Source: Enterobacter hormaechei subsp. hoffmannii (GTDB taxonomy: Bacteria > Pseudomonadota > Gammaproteobacteria > Enterobacterales > Enterobacteriaceae). From it: a stretch of DNA of 64,000 nucleotides. Positions 8,891 through 17,910 of the stretch are shown in pieces. The DNA lies in assembly GCF_001729745.1 (NCBI RefSeq), contig NZ_CP017186.1:4216001-4280000 (forward strand), in the 5' to 3' direction. Below the pieces are notes generated by a model. The model made no database searches. It was not told the DNA's origin and worked only from the letters and a program-made list of their open reading frames with translations. Positions within the stretch are counted from its first letter, which is position 1; each line of letters begins with the position of its first letter. Both the position numbers and the translations under genes were made by a program.

Positions 8891-10351
8891 TTAGTCCTCT
8901 CGGGCAAATAGTGCCTCAATAAAGTCGTCCGCTTTAAACGGACGTAAATCCTCAATACGCTCGCCCACACCGATGTAACGGATAGGAATGCCGAACTGGT
9001 CGGCCACGGAGAAGATCACCCCGCCTTTCGCGGTGCCGTCCAGCTTGGTCAGCGTGATCCCGGTCAGTCCTACCGCTTCATTGAACAGCTTCGCCTGACT
9101 GATGGCGTTCTGTCCGGTGCTGGCGTCGATAGTCAGCATAATTTCATGCGGTGCATCTTCGTCCAGCTTCTTCATGACGCGAACGATTTTCTTCAGCTCT
9201 TCCATCAGGTGCGATTTGTTCTGCAAACGCCCTGCGGTATCTGCAATCAGCACGTCCACGTTACGCGACTTCGCCGCCTGGATGGCATCGAAAATCACGG
9301 ACGCGGAATCCGCGCCGGTGTGCTGGGCAATGACCGGAATATTGTTGCGCTGGCCCCACACCTGGAGCTGTTCCACCGCTGCCGCACGGAAGGTATCGCC
9401 CGCCGCCAGCATCACCGATTTGCCCTGCTGCTCAAACTGGCGCGCCAGCTTGCCGATGGTGGTGGTTTTACCCACGCCGTTGACGCCAACCATCAGAATA
9501 ACAAAGGGCATTTTGCCTTCAATATTAAGCGGTTCGTCAACTTTTGCGAGAATTTCACCCATCTCGTCTTTCAGCAGGCCGTACAGCGCCTCGGCGTCAC
9601 GCAGCTGTTTGCGGTTCGCTCCTTCGGTCAGGTTGGCGATGATTTTCCGGGTGGTTTCCACGCCCACGTCCGCAATCAGCAGTTGCTCTTCCAGCTCCTC
9701 AAACAGATCGTCGTCGATCTTCTTGCCGCGGAACAGACTGATAAATCCGGAACCTAAGTTTTCTTTGGTTTTGAGCAGGCTGCGCTTCAGGCGCGCGAAG
9801 AAACCTTCTTTGGTCGGTTTTTCCTGCTCCTGAACGATCTCTTCTTCGGCCTGCTCTTCCACCGGCACGACGATGACCGCTTCTTCAGCCGCTTCCGCCG
9901 CCAGCGCCTGGGCCTCCAGCTCTTCGTCGGTCAGCTCTGGCTCAAGGGCCGCTTCTTCTTCCACCGCCTCAACAATTTCAACGGTTTCCGCTTCGGCCTG
10001 CCACTCTTCGGCAGAAACCTCTTCAGCTTTCACCTCTTCCGGCAGCGGCAGCGCTTCGTGTTCGATAGCGGCCTGCGGCGCTTCGGTAAGGGTTTCAACG
10101 ATAACCGACTCTGGTTTTTCGCTCTCCTGAACCTGTTCAGTAACCTCAACCACCTCTTCGGCAAAGGATTCAATCTCTTCTTTGCTGTGGGCTGGCTCTT
10201 CCGCTTCGACAACCGCAGCGGTTTCGACAGGCGTTTCAGGCTGTGACTGCTCTTCTACAACCTGCTGTTCTTCGGTTTTCTGTTCTGTTTCTTGCTCTTT
10301 TTCACCGAAACCCAACCAGGAAAAGAAGCCACGTTTTTTTTGTTTTGCCAT
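8891..10351 (-). CDS. ftsY: FtsY, signal recognition particle receptor
   Basis: A 486-residue SRP GTPase that docks ribosome-SRP complexes at the SecYEG translocon. The first about 185 residues are very acidic and repetitive (runs rich in E, A and V), typical of the variable membrane-interacting A domain. The N domain starts near GFFARLKRSLLKTKENLGSG. The G domain has GVNGVGKTTTIGKLA (P-loop), DTFRAAAVEQLQVW, DTAGR and TKLDGTAKGG. It is first in ftsYEX and divergent from rsmD across a 126-base spacer. Confidence 0.97.
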   Translation of the reverse strand: MAKQKKRGFFSWLGFGEKEQETEQKTEEQQVVEEQSQPETPVETAAVVEAEEPAHSKEEIESFAEEVVEVTEQVQESEKPESVIVETLTEAPQAAIEHEALPLPEEVKAEEVSAEEWQAEAETVEIVEAVEEEAALEPELTDEELEAQALAAEAAEEAVIVVPVEEQAEEEIVQEQEKPTKEGFFARLKRSLLKTKENLGSGFISLFRGKKIDDDLFEELEEQLLIADVGVETTRKIIANLTEGANRKQLRDAEALYGLLKDEMGEILAKVDEPLNIEGKMPFVILMVGVNGVGKTTTIGKLARQFEQQGKSVMLAAGDTFRAAAVEQLQVWGQRNNIPVIAQHTGADSASVIFDAIQAAKSRNVDVLIADTAGRLQNKSHLMEELKKIVRVMKKLDEDAPHEIMLTIDASTGQNAISQAKLFNEAVGLTGITLTKLDGTAKGGVIFSVADQFGIPIRYIGVGERIEDLRPFKADDFIEALFARED

Positions 10352-10477
10352 CTGCGACTACACTCCTCGCGGCGCTATATACAGGGAAGCTAAAAAAATG
10401 ATGAAATAGTCTAACACTTTACTTAATTGACATCACCGCCCGCAATCGCAGGGCATTGTTAACAGAGCTTTCCTGAG

Positions 10478-11080
10478 ATGAAGAAACCCACCCGCGCCCC
10501 GGCCGGTCAAATTCGCATTATCGGCGGTCAGTGGCGAGGCCGGAAATTACCGGTGCCGGACAGCCCCGGTTTACGCCCTACCACGGACCGCGTTCGCGAG
10601 ACGCTGTTTAACTGGCTCGCCCCGTCAATGGTAGACGCCCATTGCCTGGACTGCTTCGCCGGAAGCGGTGCATTAGGGCTGGAAGCGCTGTCGCGCTATG
10701 CTGCGAGCGCCACGCTGCTGGAGATGGAGCGCGGCGTCGCGCAGACGTTACAGCAAAATTTGGCTACGCTGAAAGCAACCAACGCCAAAGTGGTGAATAC
10801 CAACACGCTGAGCTTCCTCGCGCAACAGGGGACGCCGTTCAACGTGGTGTTTGTTGACCCGCCGTTCCGTAAAGGGCTGCTGGAAGAGACATTATCGTTG
10901 CTGGAAAAAAATGGCTGGCTGGCAGACGACGCGCTGATTTACGTTGAAAGCGAAGTGGAAAATGGTCTGCCGCCCGTTCCCGTTCACTGGGATCTGCACC
11001 GCGAGAAGGTCGCCGGCCAGGTGGCTTATCGTCTGTATCACCGTCAGGCACAAGGAGGATCCGATGCCAGTACTGATTAA
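10478..11080 (+). CDS. rsmD: RsmD, 16S rRNA m2G966 methyltransferase
   Basis: A 200-residue SAM-dependent methyltransferase that modifies N2 of G966 in 16S rRNA in the 30S subunit. Conserved parts are GQWRGRKLPVPDSPGLRPT, the RVRETLFNWL helix, the SAM-binding DCFAGSGALGLEALSR and the catalytic VDPPF (about 127-131). It runs into yhhL with a 17-base overlap. Confidence 0.95.
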   Translation: MKKPTRAPAGQIRIIGGQWRGRKLPVPDSPGLRPTTDRVRETLFNWLAPSMVDAHCLDCFAGSGALGLEALSRYAASATLLEMERGVAQTLQQNLATLKATNAKVVNTNTLSFLAQQGTPFNVVFVDPPFRKGLLEETLSLLEKNGWLADDALIYVESEVENGLPPVPVHWDLHREKVAGQVAYRLYHRQAQGGSDASTD

Positions 11081-11345
11081 CGTAGGGCGCTTGCTGATGC
11101 TGGGCGTCTGGGCATTTTTGATTTTGAATCTGGTGCACCCGTTCCCGCGTCCGCTGAATATCTTCATTAACGTGGCGCTGATTTTTACCGCGTTTATGCA
11201 TGCCTTGCAGATGGTGATGCTGAAAAACGGACTGCCGAAAGATAGCCCACCGATGACCGGCTGGCAGCAGCTGCGGGTGTTTATTTTCGGCGTATTTGAG
11301 CTGCTGGTGTGGATGAAGAAGTTTAAGGCGCAGGTGAAGAAGTAA
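11064..11345 (+). CDS. yhhL: YhhL, DUF1145 small membrane protein
   Basis: A 93-residue protein with two hydrophobic segments (about 7-28 and 32-50) and a basic tail (WMKKFKAQVKK). It matches E. coli YhhL (DUF1145), an inner-membrane protein of unknown function. The start at 11064 has a strong ribosome-binding site (AAGGAGG at 11052-11058) inside the rsmD reading frame, so the two are coupled. An open frame extends upstream but lacks this site. Confidence 0.88.
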   Translation: MPVLINVGRLLMLGVWAFLILNLVHPFPRPLNIFINVALIFTAFMHALQMVMLKNGLPKDSPPMTGWQQLRVFIFGVFELLVWMKKFKAQVKK

Positions 11346-11428
11346 CCCCCTCACCCTAACCCTCTCCCCGAAGGGGAGAGGGGACGCTTACACCCTCTCC
11401 CCTTCGGGGAGAGGGCCGGGGTGAGGGG
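11346..11428. repeat. CTC-rich double-hairpin palindromic repeat
   Basis: Outer arms CCCTCACCC and GGGGTGAGGGG enclose two nearly perfect hairpins of CCCTCTCCCC with GGGGAGAGGG, with GAA and TTC loops. It fills the space between the convergent yhhL and yhhM stop codons. Other copies are at 3293, 14835, 50562 and 62691. Confidence 0.85.
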
Positions 11429-11432
11429 AAAA

Positions 11433-11792
11433 TTACTGCTCCGGTTCAAACCCTTCAAACCGCGACCCTTTGTAGCTTAGCGTGCCTTTCTCCCCCACCG
11501 TCAACTGGTGGTACTGCTGCGCCTCCAGTCGGAAGGTCATCTCCAGCCCGCCGGTTTCCGGCTTAAAGCTCGCTTCATAGCGCATCGTTGTGCCCGCAGG
11601 CGTCACCTGCTGCTGGCGGGATCGGCGGTCATTAAGCGGTTTCTCGCGCTTGTTCGTCACCACCACGCGCTTTTGCATCAGCGGCGCGGCATCGTTGTCG
11701 GCCTTCTCACGGCGCTGCTGCACGAAGCGAAACGAGGCGGCAATGACGATAATCGCCAGCACGACAATAAAAAACAGCGGCATCTTGCTCAT
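11433..11792 (-). CDS. yhhM: YhhM, DUF2500 membrane-anchored protein
   Basis: A 119-residue protein matching E. coli YhhM in length and sequence. One N-terminal membrane segment (about 5-23, FFIVVLAIIVIAASFRF) is followed by a charged soluble domain with the conserved NKREKPLNDRRSRQQ segment. Its function is not known. It is monocistronic, divergent from yhhN and convergent with yhhL. Confidence 0.9.
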   Translation of the reverse strand: MSKMPLFFIVVLAIIVIAASFRFVQQRREKADNDAAPLMQKRVVVTNKREKPLNDRRSRQQQVTPAGTTMRYEASFKPETGGLEMTFRLEAQQYHQLTVGEKGTLSYKGSRFEGFEPEQ

Positions 11793-11921
11793 TGAAAAAT
11801 CCCATCAGATTATGCGGAATTCAGGATACCTCGCCTGCCCCGGCATTGCCAAACGCCCGCTCGCGTCACTACACTGGATCAGAAACTGATCATTCAGCCT
11901 CAACAGTTACAGGGAGTTAAT

Positions 11922-12548
11922 ATGCTTTGGTCATTTATCGCTGTCTGTTTTTCCGCATGGCTTTACGTCGATGCGTCTTACCGTGGCCCAGCCTGGCAGC
12001 GCTGGTTGTTTAAACCCGTCACGCTATTGCTCCTGCTGTTGCTTGCCTGGCAGGCACCGATGTTTAACGCCATCAGCTATCTTGTCCTCGCGGGGCTGTG
12101 TGCGTCCCTGATTGGCGATGCCTTAACCCTGCTGCCGCGCCAGCGTCTGCTGTACGCCGTGGGGGCATTCTTCCTGTCGCATCTGCTCTATACCATCTAC
12201 TTTGCCAGCCAGATGACGCTCTCCATCTTCTGGCCGCTGCCGCTGGTGCTGCTGGTGATTGGCGCCCTGCTGATCGCGGTGATCTGGTCGCGTCTGGAAG
12301 AGATGCGTCTGCCGGTGTGTACGTTTATCGCCATGACGCTGGTGATGGTGTGGCTGGCGGGCGAGCTGTGGTTCTTCCGTCCGACAGCGCCTGCGATGTC
12401 CGCGTTCTTCGGTGCCGCACTGTTGCTGTTGGGTAACATCGTCTGGTTGGGCAGCCACTATCGCCGCCGCTTCCGTGCGGATAATGCGATTTCTGCCGCC
12501 TGTTACTTTGCCGGACACTTCCTGATTGTGCGTTCGCTGTATATCTAA
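11922..12548 (+). CDS. yhhN: YhhN, TMEM86-family membrane protein (lysoplasmalogenase-like)
   Basis: A 208-residue polytopic membrane protein with about eight hydrophobic segments, same length as E. coli YhhN. The family includes eukaryotic TMEM86 lysoplasmalogenases; the activity of the bacterial protein is unsettled. Conserved acidic positions lie in [10 protein letters not shown] and LEEMRLP, and the C-terminus [22 protein letters not shown] is characteristic. A ribosome-binding site AGGGAG precedes the ATG. Confidence 0.9.
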   Translation: MLWSFIAVCFSAWLYVDASYRGPAWQRWLFKPVTLLLLLLLAWQAPMFNAISYLVLAGLCASLIGDALTLLPRQRLLYAVGAFFLSHLLYTIYFASQMTLSIFWPLPLVLLVIGALLIAVIWSRLEEMRLPVCTFIAMTLVMVWLAGELWFFRPTAPAMSAFFGAALLLLGNIVWLGSHYRRRFRADNAISAACYFAGHFLIVRSLYI

Positions 12549-12555
12549 ATAACGC

Positions 12556-12587
12556 TTGACTCTGGAGTCGACTCCAGAGTGTATGCT
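12556..12587 (+). promoter_or_regulatory. zntA promoter with ZntR operator
   Basis: The -35 TTGACT (12556-12561) and -10 TATGCT (12582-12587) are 20 bases apart, the over-long spacer typical of MerR-family activation. The spacer holds a perfect 22-base palindrome (12559-12580, centred on GAGTCGACTC). Layout and sequence match the E. coli zntA promoter, where Zn(II)-ZntR untwists the DNA to activate transcription. zntR is not in the window. Confidence 0.93.
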
Positions 12588-12624
12588 GCGGTTAATGAGA
12601 AAATTATCATTACCGGAGACTGCC

Positions 12625-14796
12625 ATGTCGACTCCAGAAATACCTAAAAAAGTTCCCCAATTCTCGGCACTTAAGCTCAGCCCGGTTCCGCCAAAAGAGG
12701 ACTGCTGCTGCGAGGGCGCATGCGAAACGCAAACTCAAACGCTGCCTGAAAGCGGCAATCACTACAGCTGGGTCGTCAACGGCATGGACTGCGCGGCCTG
12801 CGCCCGCAAAGTGGAAAACGCGGTGAAGCAGGTGCCGGGCGTGAGCCACGTTCAGGTGCTGTTCGCTACCGAAAAGCTGCTGGTCAGCGCCGAAAACGAC
12901 GTCAGCAGACAGGTTGAAGCCGCCGTCAGCAAAGCGGGTTATACCCTGCGCAGCGAAACGGCGCCCGCAGAAAAAACGTCCCCGCTAAAAGAAAACCTGC
13001 CCCTTATCACCCTCATCATGATGATGGCCCTGAGCTGGGGGCTGGAGCAGATCAACCACCCGTTCGGCAACCTGGCGTTTATCGCCACCACGCTGGTTGG
13101 CCTGTCCCCGATTGCCCGTCAGGCGCTGCGTCTGATGAGAAGCGGCAGCTGGTTTGCCATCGAAACGCTGATGAGCGTGGCGGCTATCGGGGCGCTGTTT
13201 ATTGGCGCGACGGCGGAAGCGGCGATGGTGCTGCTGCTGTTCTTAATTGGCGAACGCCTTGAGGGCTGGGCGGCGAGCCGGGCGCGTAAAGGGGTGAGCG
13301 CGCTGATGGCGCTAAAGCCGGAAACCGCCACGCGGGTTATTGATGGTCAGCGTGAAACGGTCGCCATCAACACCCTGCGACCGGGTGACGTGATTGAAGT
13401 GCCCGCAGGCGGACGTCTGCCAGCCGATGGGGCCCTCGTTACCGCCACCGCAAGTTTTGACGAAAGTGCCCTGACCGGGGAATCCATCCCGGTTGCGCGC
13501 GCGGCGGGTGAAAAGGTGCCTGCGGGCGCCACCAGCATCGACCGACTGGTGCAGTTGACGGTCCTTTCCGAACCGGGCGACAGCGCCATCGACCGCATCC
13601 TCAGGCTGATTGAAGAGGCCGAGGAGCGCCGCGCGCCGGTAGAACGCTTTATCGATCGCTTCAGCCGGATTTACACCCCCGCCATCATGCTGGTGGCGCT
13701 GCTGGTCACCGTCGTCCCGCCGCTGTTCTTCGGCGCGCCGTGGGAGGGCTGGATTTACAAAGGGCTGACGCTGCTGCTGATCGGCTGCCCTTGTGCGCTG
13801 GTGATCTCCACCCCGGCGGCGATTACCTCCGGGCTGGCGGCGGCGGCACGTCGCGGGGCGCTGATTAAGGGCGGCGCGGCGCTGGAACAGCTGAGCCAGA
13901 TTCAGCACATCGCCTTCGATAAAACCGGCACGCTGACCGTCGGCAGGCCGCAGGTGACCGGCGTGTATCCGCAGGACATCAGTGAAGACGCCCTGCTGAC
14001 GCTGGCCGCTGCCGTGGAGCAGGGTTCCACCCACCCTCTGGCGCAGGCGATTGTGCGTGAAGCACAGCGCCGCGGGCTGAACATCCCTCCGGCAACGGCC
14101 CAGCGAGCGCTGGTCGGGTCAGGGATTGAAGCTGTGGTCGAAGGCAAAAAAGTGCTGATCGCCGCGGCGGACGCGCGCTCTACTCCACAGGTTGAGGCGC
14201 TGGAGCAGTCCGGGCAGACGGTCATTACCGTGATGCAGGACGGTGTGCCGATGGGCATGCTGGCGCTGCGCGACACCCTGCGTGACGATGCGAAAGACGC
14301 CGTCGACGCGCTACACAGGCTGGGAGTACAGGGCGTGATCCTGACCGGCGATAATCCGCGCGCGGCGGCGGCGATTGCAGGCGCGCTGGGGCTGGAGTTT
14401 AAGGCCGGATTGTTGCCTGCGGATAAAGTCAGCGCGGTAACCGAGCTGAACAGCAACGCCCCGCTGGCGATGGTCGGGGACGGAATAAACGATGCCCCGG
14501 CAATGAAAGCTTCCAGCATCGGCATTGCGATGGGCAGCGGCACCGACGTGGCACTGGAGACCGCCGACGCGGCGCTGACGCACAACCGCCTGACCGGGCT
14601 GGCGCAGATGATAGAACTTGCGCGGGCAACGCGCGCCAATATTCGGCAGAACATCGCCATTGCGCTGGGTCTGAAGGGGATTTTCCTGGTCACCACGCTG
14701 CTCGGCATGACCGGACTGTGGCTGGCGGTACTGGCGGATACGGGGGCGACGGTGCTGGTTACGGCGAACGCGTTGCGGTTGTTGCGTCAAAGGTAA
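12625..14796 (+). CDS. zntA: ZntA, Zn(II)/Pb(II)/Cd(II)-exporting P1B-type ATPase
   Basis: A 723-residue P-type ATPase (E. coli ZntA is 732). The start at 12625 (MSTPEIPKKVPQF) fits the family. A Cys-rich N-terminus (EDCCCEGAC) precedes a heavy-metal-associated domain with GMDCAACARK (about 52-61). Eight membrane segments include the metal-binding GCPCAL. The catalytic parts are the TGES actuator loop, the phosphorylated Asp in DKTGTLT, the HPLAQAI nucleotide contact and GDGINDAPA. All key residues are intact. It pumps divalent soft metals out of the cytoplasm under ZntR control. Confidence 0.97.
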   Translation: MSTPEIPKKVPQFSALKLSPVPPKEDCCCEGACETQTQTLPESGNHYSWVVNGMDCAACARKVENAVKQVPGVSHVQVLFATEKLLVSAENDVSRQVEAAVSKAGYTLRSETAPAEKTSPLKENLPLITLIMMMALSWGLEQINHPFGNLAFIATTLVGLSPIARQALRLMRSGSWFAIETLMSVAAIGALFIGATAEAAMVLLLFLIGERLEGWAASRARKGVSALMALKPETATRVIDGQRETVAINTLRPGDVIEVPAGGRLPADGALVTATASFDESALTGESIPVARAAGEKVPAGATSIDRLVQLTVLSEPGDSAIDRILRLIEEAEERRAPVERFIDRFSRIYTPAIMLVALLVTVVPPLFFGAPWEGWIYKGLTLLLIGCPCALVISTPAAITSGLAAAARRGALIKGGAALEQLSQIQHIAFDKTGTLTVGRPQVTGVYPQDISEDALLTLAAAVEQGSTHPLAQAIVREAQRRGLNIPPATAQRALVGSGIEAVVEGKKVLIAAADARSTPQVEALEQSGQTVITVMQDGVPMGMLALRDTLRDDAKDAVDALHRLGVQGVILTGDNPRAAAAIAGALGLEFKAGLLPADKVSAVTELNSNAPLAMVGDGINDAPAMKASSIGIAMGSGTDVALETADAALTHNRLTGLAQMIELARATRANIRQNIAIALGLKGIFLVTTLLGMTGLWLAVLADTGATVLVTANALRLLRQR

Positions 14797-14801
14797 AAGT
14801 G

Positions 14802-14827
14802 AAACGGCAACCGGGTTGCCGTTTCTC
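14802..14827 (+). terminator. Rho-independent terminator of zntA
   Basis: AAACGGCAAC (14802-14811) pairs perfectly with GTTGCCGTTT (14815-14824) around a three-base loop, five bases after the zntA stop. The T run is short (GTTTCTCG), but the stem is strong. Confidence 0.8.
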
Positions 14828-14834
14828 GTGTTTG

Positions 14835-14870
14835 CCCCCTCTCCCCGCGGGAGAGGGCCGGGGTGAGGGC
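14835..14870. repeat. CTC-rich palindromic repeat, half copy
   Basis: CCCCTCTCCCCGCGGGAGAG followed by GGCCGGGGTGAGGGC: the right-hand hairpin and outer arm of the double-hairpin repeat, placed between the zntA terminator and the convergent TRAP operon end. Confidence 0.75.
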
Positions 14871-14885
14871 ATCAGGCCGCACGTG

Positions 14886-16172
14886 TCACTGCATCCCTAA
14901 CAGCCCCGGCAACCACAATGAAATCGCCGGAATGTACGTCACCATCCCCAGCACGACCAGCAACATACCGTAAAATGGCAGCATCGCCCGCACCACGTGT
15001 TCGATCTTCTGCTTACTCACCGCACTCGCCACGAACAGCACCGACCCGACCGGCGGCGTTATCAGCCCAATCCCCAGGTTAACCATCATGATCATCCCAA
15101 AATGCACCGGGTCGATACCCAGTGCATTGGTCACCGGCAGCAGCACCGGCGTCAGGATCAGGATGATCGGCGCCATGTCCATCAGCGTGCCAATCAGCAG
15201 CAGCATGATGTTGAGGTACATGAGGATCACGTACTTGTTATCGGAGAGCGATGTGAAGAATTCGGTGATGCGCATCGGCAGCTGCATGTAGGTCATCACC
15301 GCCCCAAACGCCGCGGCAAAGCCGATTAAAATCATCACGATGGTGACGGTTTTCACCGTGCGGCACATCAGCTTCGGCAGTTCGCTCCACTTGTAGTCGC
15401 GGTAGATAAACATGGTGACGAAGAACGCCCACAGGCAGGCCACGGCGGCAGATTCGGTGGCGGTAAAAATCCCGGACAAGATCCCGCCGAGGATAATCAC
15501 CACCGTCATCAGCCCCCACAGGGCATCGAGCATAATTTTCAGCGCCTGCCTGAACGGGATTTTGTCCCCCTTCGGGTAGCCGCGCTTGCGGGCGAAGCAC
15601 AGGCAGAGCACCATCAGGCTCACGCCCAGCAGCAGGCCCGGCAGCACGCCCGCGATAAACAGCGTGGCGATGGAGACCGTTCCCCCGGCCGCCAGGGAGT
15701 AAATCACCGAGTTGTGGCTGGGCGGGATCAGAATCGCCTGCACCGACCCGCTGGCCGTCACCGCCGCCGCGTATTCGCGCGGATAACCCTTCTTCTCCAT
15801 CTCCGGGATCATCACGCTGCCGATAGACGCCGTATCCGCCACCGACGAGCCGGAAATCGCGCCGAAGAACGTCGAGGCGACAATGTTCACCAGCGACAGC
15901 CCACCGCGGATAAAGCCGACGAACACGTAGGCGAAATTCACCAGCCGTCGGGCAATGCCCCCTTCCGCCATGATCGCCCCGGCAAGAATGAAGAACGGGA
16001 TCGCCAGCAGGGTAAATTTATTGACCCCGCTGGTGATCTGGATCATCAGCGCCTCCAGCGGCAGGTCAATCCACAGCGCGCCCGCCACGGCGCTTAAGCC
16101 GACGGCGAAGGCCACCGGCATCCCCAGCGCCAGCAAAATGGCGAGGGTGAATAACAAAACAAAAGCATCCAT
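14886..16172 (-). CDS. TRAP transporter large permease, DctM family
   Basis: A 428-residue polytopic membrane protein of the DctM (TRAP large subunit) family. Family features are the opening MDAFVLLFTLAILLALGMPV, the segment FTLLAIPFFILAGAIMAEGG and the re-entrant motifs SGSSVADTASIGSVMIPEM and VGSVLFVASAVS. It forms the sodium-coupled channel of a binding-protein-dependent, ATP-independent importer, working with the small permease upstream. Substrates of this family are mostly C4-dicarboxylates, sugar acids or keto acids; which one cannot be read from sequence. It is last in a three-gene operon. Confidence 0.9.
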   Translation of the reverse strand: MDAFVLLFTLAILLALGMPVAFAVGLSAVAGALWIDLPLEALMIQITSGVNKFTLLAIPFFILAGAIMAEGGIARRLVNFAYVFVGFIRGGLSLVNIVASTFFGAISGSSVADTASIGSVMIPEMEKKGYPREYAAAVTASGSVQAILIPPSHNSVIYSLAAGGTVSIATLFIAGVLPGLLLGVSLMVLCLCFARKRGYPKGDKIPFRQALKIMLDALWGLMTVVIILGGILSGIFTATESAAVACLWAFFVTMFIYRDYKWSELPKLMCRTVKTVTIVMILIGFAAAFGAVMTYMQLPMRITEFFTSLSDNKYVILMYLNIMLLLIGTLMDMAPIILILTPVLLPVTNALGIDPVHFGMIMMVNLGIGLITPPVGSVLFVASAVSKQKIEHVVRAMLPFYGMLLVVLGMVTYIPAISLWLPGLLGMQ

Positions 16173-16182
16173 TGTTCACCCC

Positions 16183-16692
16183 TTAACTGTGATTGCCGAT
16201 CAGCACGACCGGACGGTTTTCCTGCGAGCCAAACAGCAGGCGTTCAAGCACAAACAGGATCAAAATGGCCGACCCGACAGGCAGAGGCAGATAGCTTTCG
16301 CCGGAGGTCAGGAGCGGAAACTCCGCCACCGGCTGCTCCCACAGCTCGACGCACAGCCAGTAGCTGTACCAGCACATCAGGCCAGAAATCAGCAGCATCA
16401 GCAGATCCACCACTCGCGCGCATACTCTTTGCAGCGACGCGGGCAGGCGGTCGGTGAGCATGTTGACCGCGATATGCGACCCGGCGCGATAGCTCACCGC
16501 CGCGCCGATAAAGGTAAACGTCACCATGCAGATAATGGCGATCGGCTCCGGCCAGGATTCGCCGCGATTGAGCACATAGCGAGAGAAGATGCCAATGGGG
16601 ATCACAATCGTCATCACCAGTAGCGAGAGACCCGCCACCACCATTGCGAGCAGGTACAGACGGTCCATCCACTTCAGGTAGAGTTCGGACAT
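16183..16692 (-). CDS. TRAP transporter small permease, DctQ family
   Basis: A 169-residue protein with four hydrophobic segments (about 14-36, 46-65, 90-110, 131-152), the arrangement of DctQ-type subunits. It holds the conserved RYVLNRGESWPEPIA and FIGAAVSYRAGSHIAVNML. It pairs with the DctM-type subunit ten bases downstream and lies 12 bases after the binding-protein gene. Confidence 0.88.
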   Translation of the reverse strand: MSELYLKWMDRLYLLAMVVAGLSLLVMTIVIPIGIFSRYVLNRGESWPEPIAIICMVTFTFIGAAVSYRAGSHIAVNMLTDRLPASLQRVCARVVDLLMLLISGLMCWYSYWLCVELWEQPVAEFPLLTSGESYLPLPVGSAILILFVLERLLFGSQENRPVVLIGNHS

Positions 16693-16704
16693 ACGTACTC
16701 CGGC

Positions 16705-17676
16705 TTACTGAACGTCAGCGATGGCTTTCATCAGATCCTGATGCTTATCGCCATACTGCGCGCGCACCGGCTCTGTCGCCTTGATAAACACCGTTTTATC
16801 GATGTCGTGGAACTGCACGCCGCCGGCCTTCATTTTCGCCAGCGCCTGGTCGTTATACGCATTCCACAGCTTGCGCTGCTCGAACTGCGCTTCGCGGGCC
16901 AGCGTCAGGATCTTTTGCTGTTCGTCAGCGCTGAGCTTGTCCCATTTCACTTTGGAATAGAGCAGCATTTCCGGGGTGATAAAGTGGCCGCTCAGCGTGT
17001 AGTTTTTGGCGACCGGCATATAGTTGTGGGCGATAAAGGTTGGCGGGTTGTTCTCCGCGCCATCGATCACCCCGGTCTGCATGCCGCTGTAAACCTCGCT
17101 GACGCCCATCGCCACCGAGTTCGCCCCCATCGCTTTCAGCGTGGCCAGCGCCACCGGGCTACCCTGGACGCGGATCTTCTTCCCTTTCAGGTCTTCCGGT
17201 TTAACGATTGGCTCTTTGGTGATCAGGTTGCGGGTGCCGGAATCCATCCAGCCGAGGAAGACCAGGCGCGATTTCGGGTTGGCGGTCAGCTTGTCGCCAA
17301 TCTGCTTGCCGATATCCCCGTCGATCACCTTGTGCATGTGGTCTTCATCGCGGAATACGTAGGGCAGCGTAAACACTTCGATATCCGGCAGGATGGCGGC
17401 AACCGGCGCCATAGAGACGCGGATCATGTCTATCGCCCCCATCTGCGCCTGCTCAATCATCTGCTTTTCATCCCCCAGCACGCCGCCGGGGAAGACCTTA
17501 ATCTCCAGCTTGCCATCGGTTTGTTGTTTGAGTTTTTCACCCATCTGCTGAACCGCCACCACGTTCGGGTAGCCTTCAGGATGCACATCGGCGGCTTTGA
17601 TGGTCTGGGCAGAAACGGTGCAGGCAAAAGCAGACAGGCACAGAGCAGCCAGTAACGGCTTGAGGGTCGTTTTCAT
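16705..17676 (-). CDS. TRAP transporter substrate-binding protein, DctP family
   Basis: A 323-residue periplasmic protein with a signal peptide (MKTTLKPLLAALCLSAFACT, cleaved near VSA|QTIKAADVHP). DctP-family motifs are present: FPGGVLGDEKQMIEQAQMGA, the KGKKIRVQGSPV loop carrying the Arg that usually clamps a substrate carboxylate, and GVIDGAENNPPTF. It would capture an organic acid for the DctQM pair. No enzyme gene or regulator lies next to the operon, so substrate and control are unknown. E. coli K-12 has no TRAP operon between zntA and tusA. Confidence 0.9.
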   Translation of the reverse strand: MKTTLKPLLAALCLSAFACTVSAQTIKAADVHPEGYPNVVAVQQMGEKLKQQTDGKLEIKVFPGGVLGDEKQMIEQAQMGAIDMIRVSMAPVAAILPDIEVFTLPYVFRDEDHMHKVIDGDIGKQIGDKLTANPKSRLVFLGWMDSGTRNLITKEPIVKPEDLKGKKIRVQGSPVALATLKAMGANSVAMGVSEVYSGMQTGVIDGAENNPPTFIAHNYMPVAKNYTLSGHFITPEMLLYSKVKWDKLSADEQQKILTLAREAQFEQRKLWNAYNDQALAKMKAGGVQFHDIDKTVFIKATEPVRAQYGDKHQDLMKAIADVQ

Positions 17677-17828
17677 TGAGTCAACTCCAGGGTAGTGAAA
17701 TAAGCGTTAAAACGATGTTTTAGTTTTTGACGTATAAAAATTAGACTACGGCTGGAAAAAGGAGGGTGAAGCGCCTCACAAAAAGCGCGAAATTTTGAAA
17801 CGATGGTTCGAAATTGTGATGAGTACTT

Positions 17829-17898
17829 GTCGGGTGGCGGCTGCGCCTTACCCGACCTACTAGACCCGTAGGCCCGTGCAAGCGAAGCGCCGCCGGGC
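17829..17898. repeat. BIME: two inverted REP units
   Basis: GTCGGGTGGCGGCTGCGCC with TTACCCGAC, then GTAGGCCCGTGCAAGCGAAG with CGCCGCCGGGC, in opposite orientations. It lies between the 5' end of the TRAP operon and the tusA stop codon, and may help end the tusA transcript. Confidence 0.8.
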
Positions 17899-17910
17899 AT
17901 CAGGCCGCAC

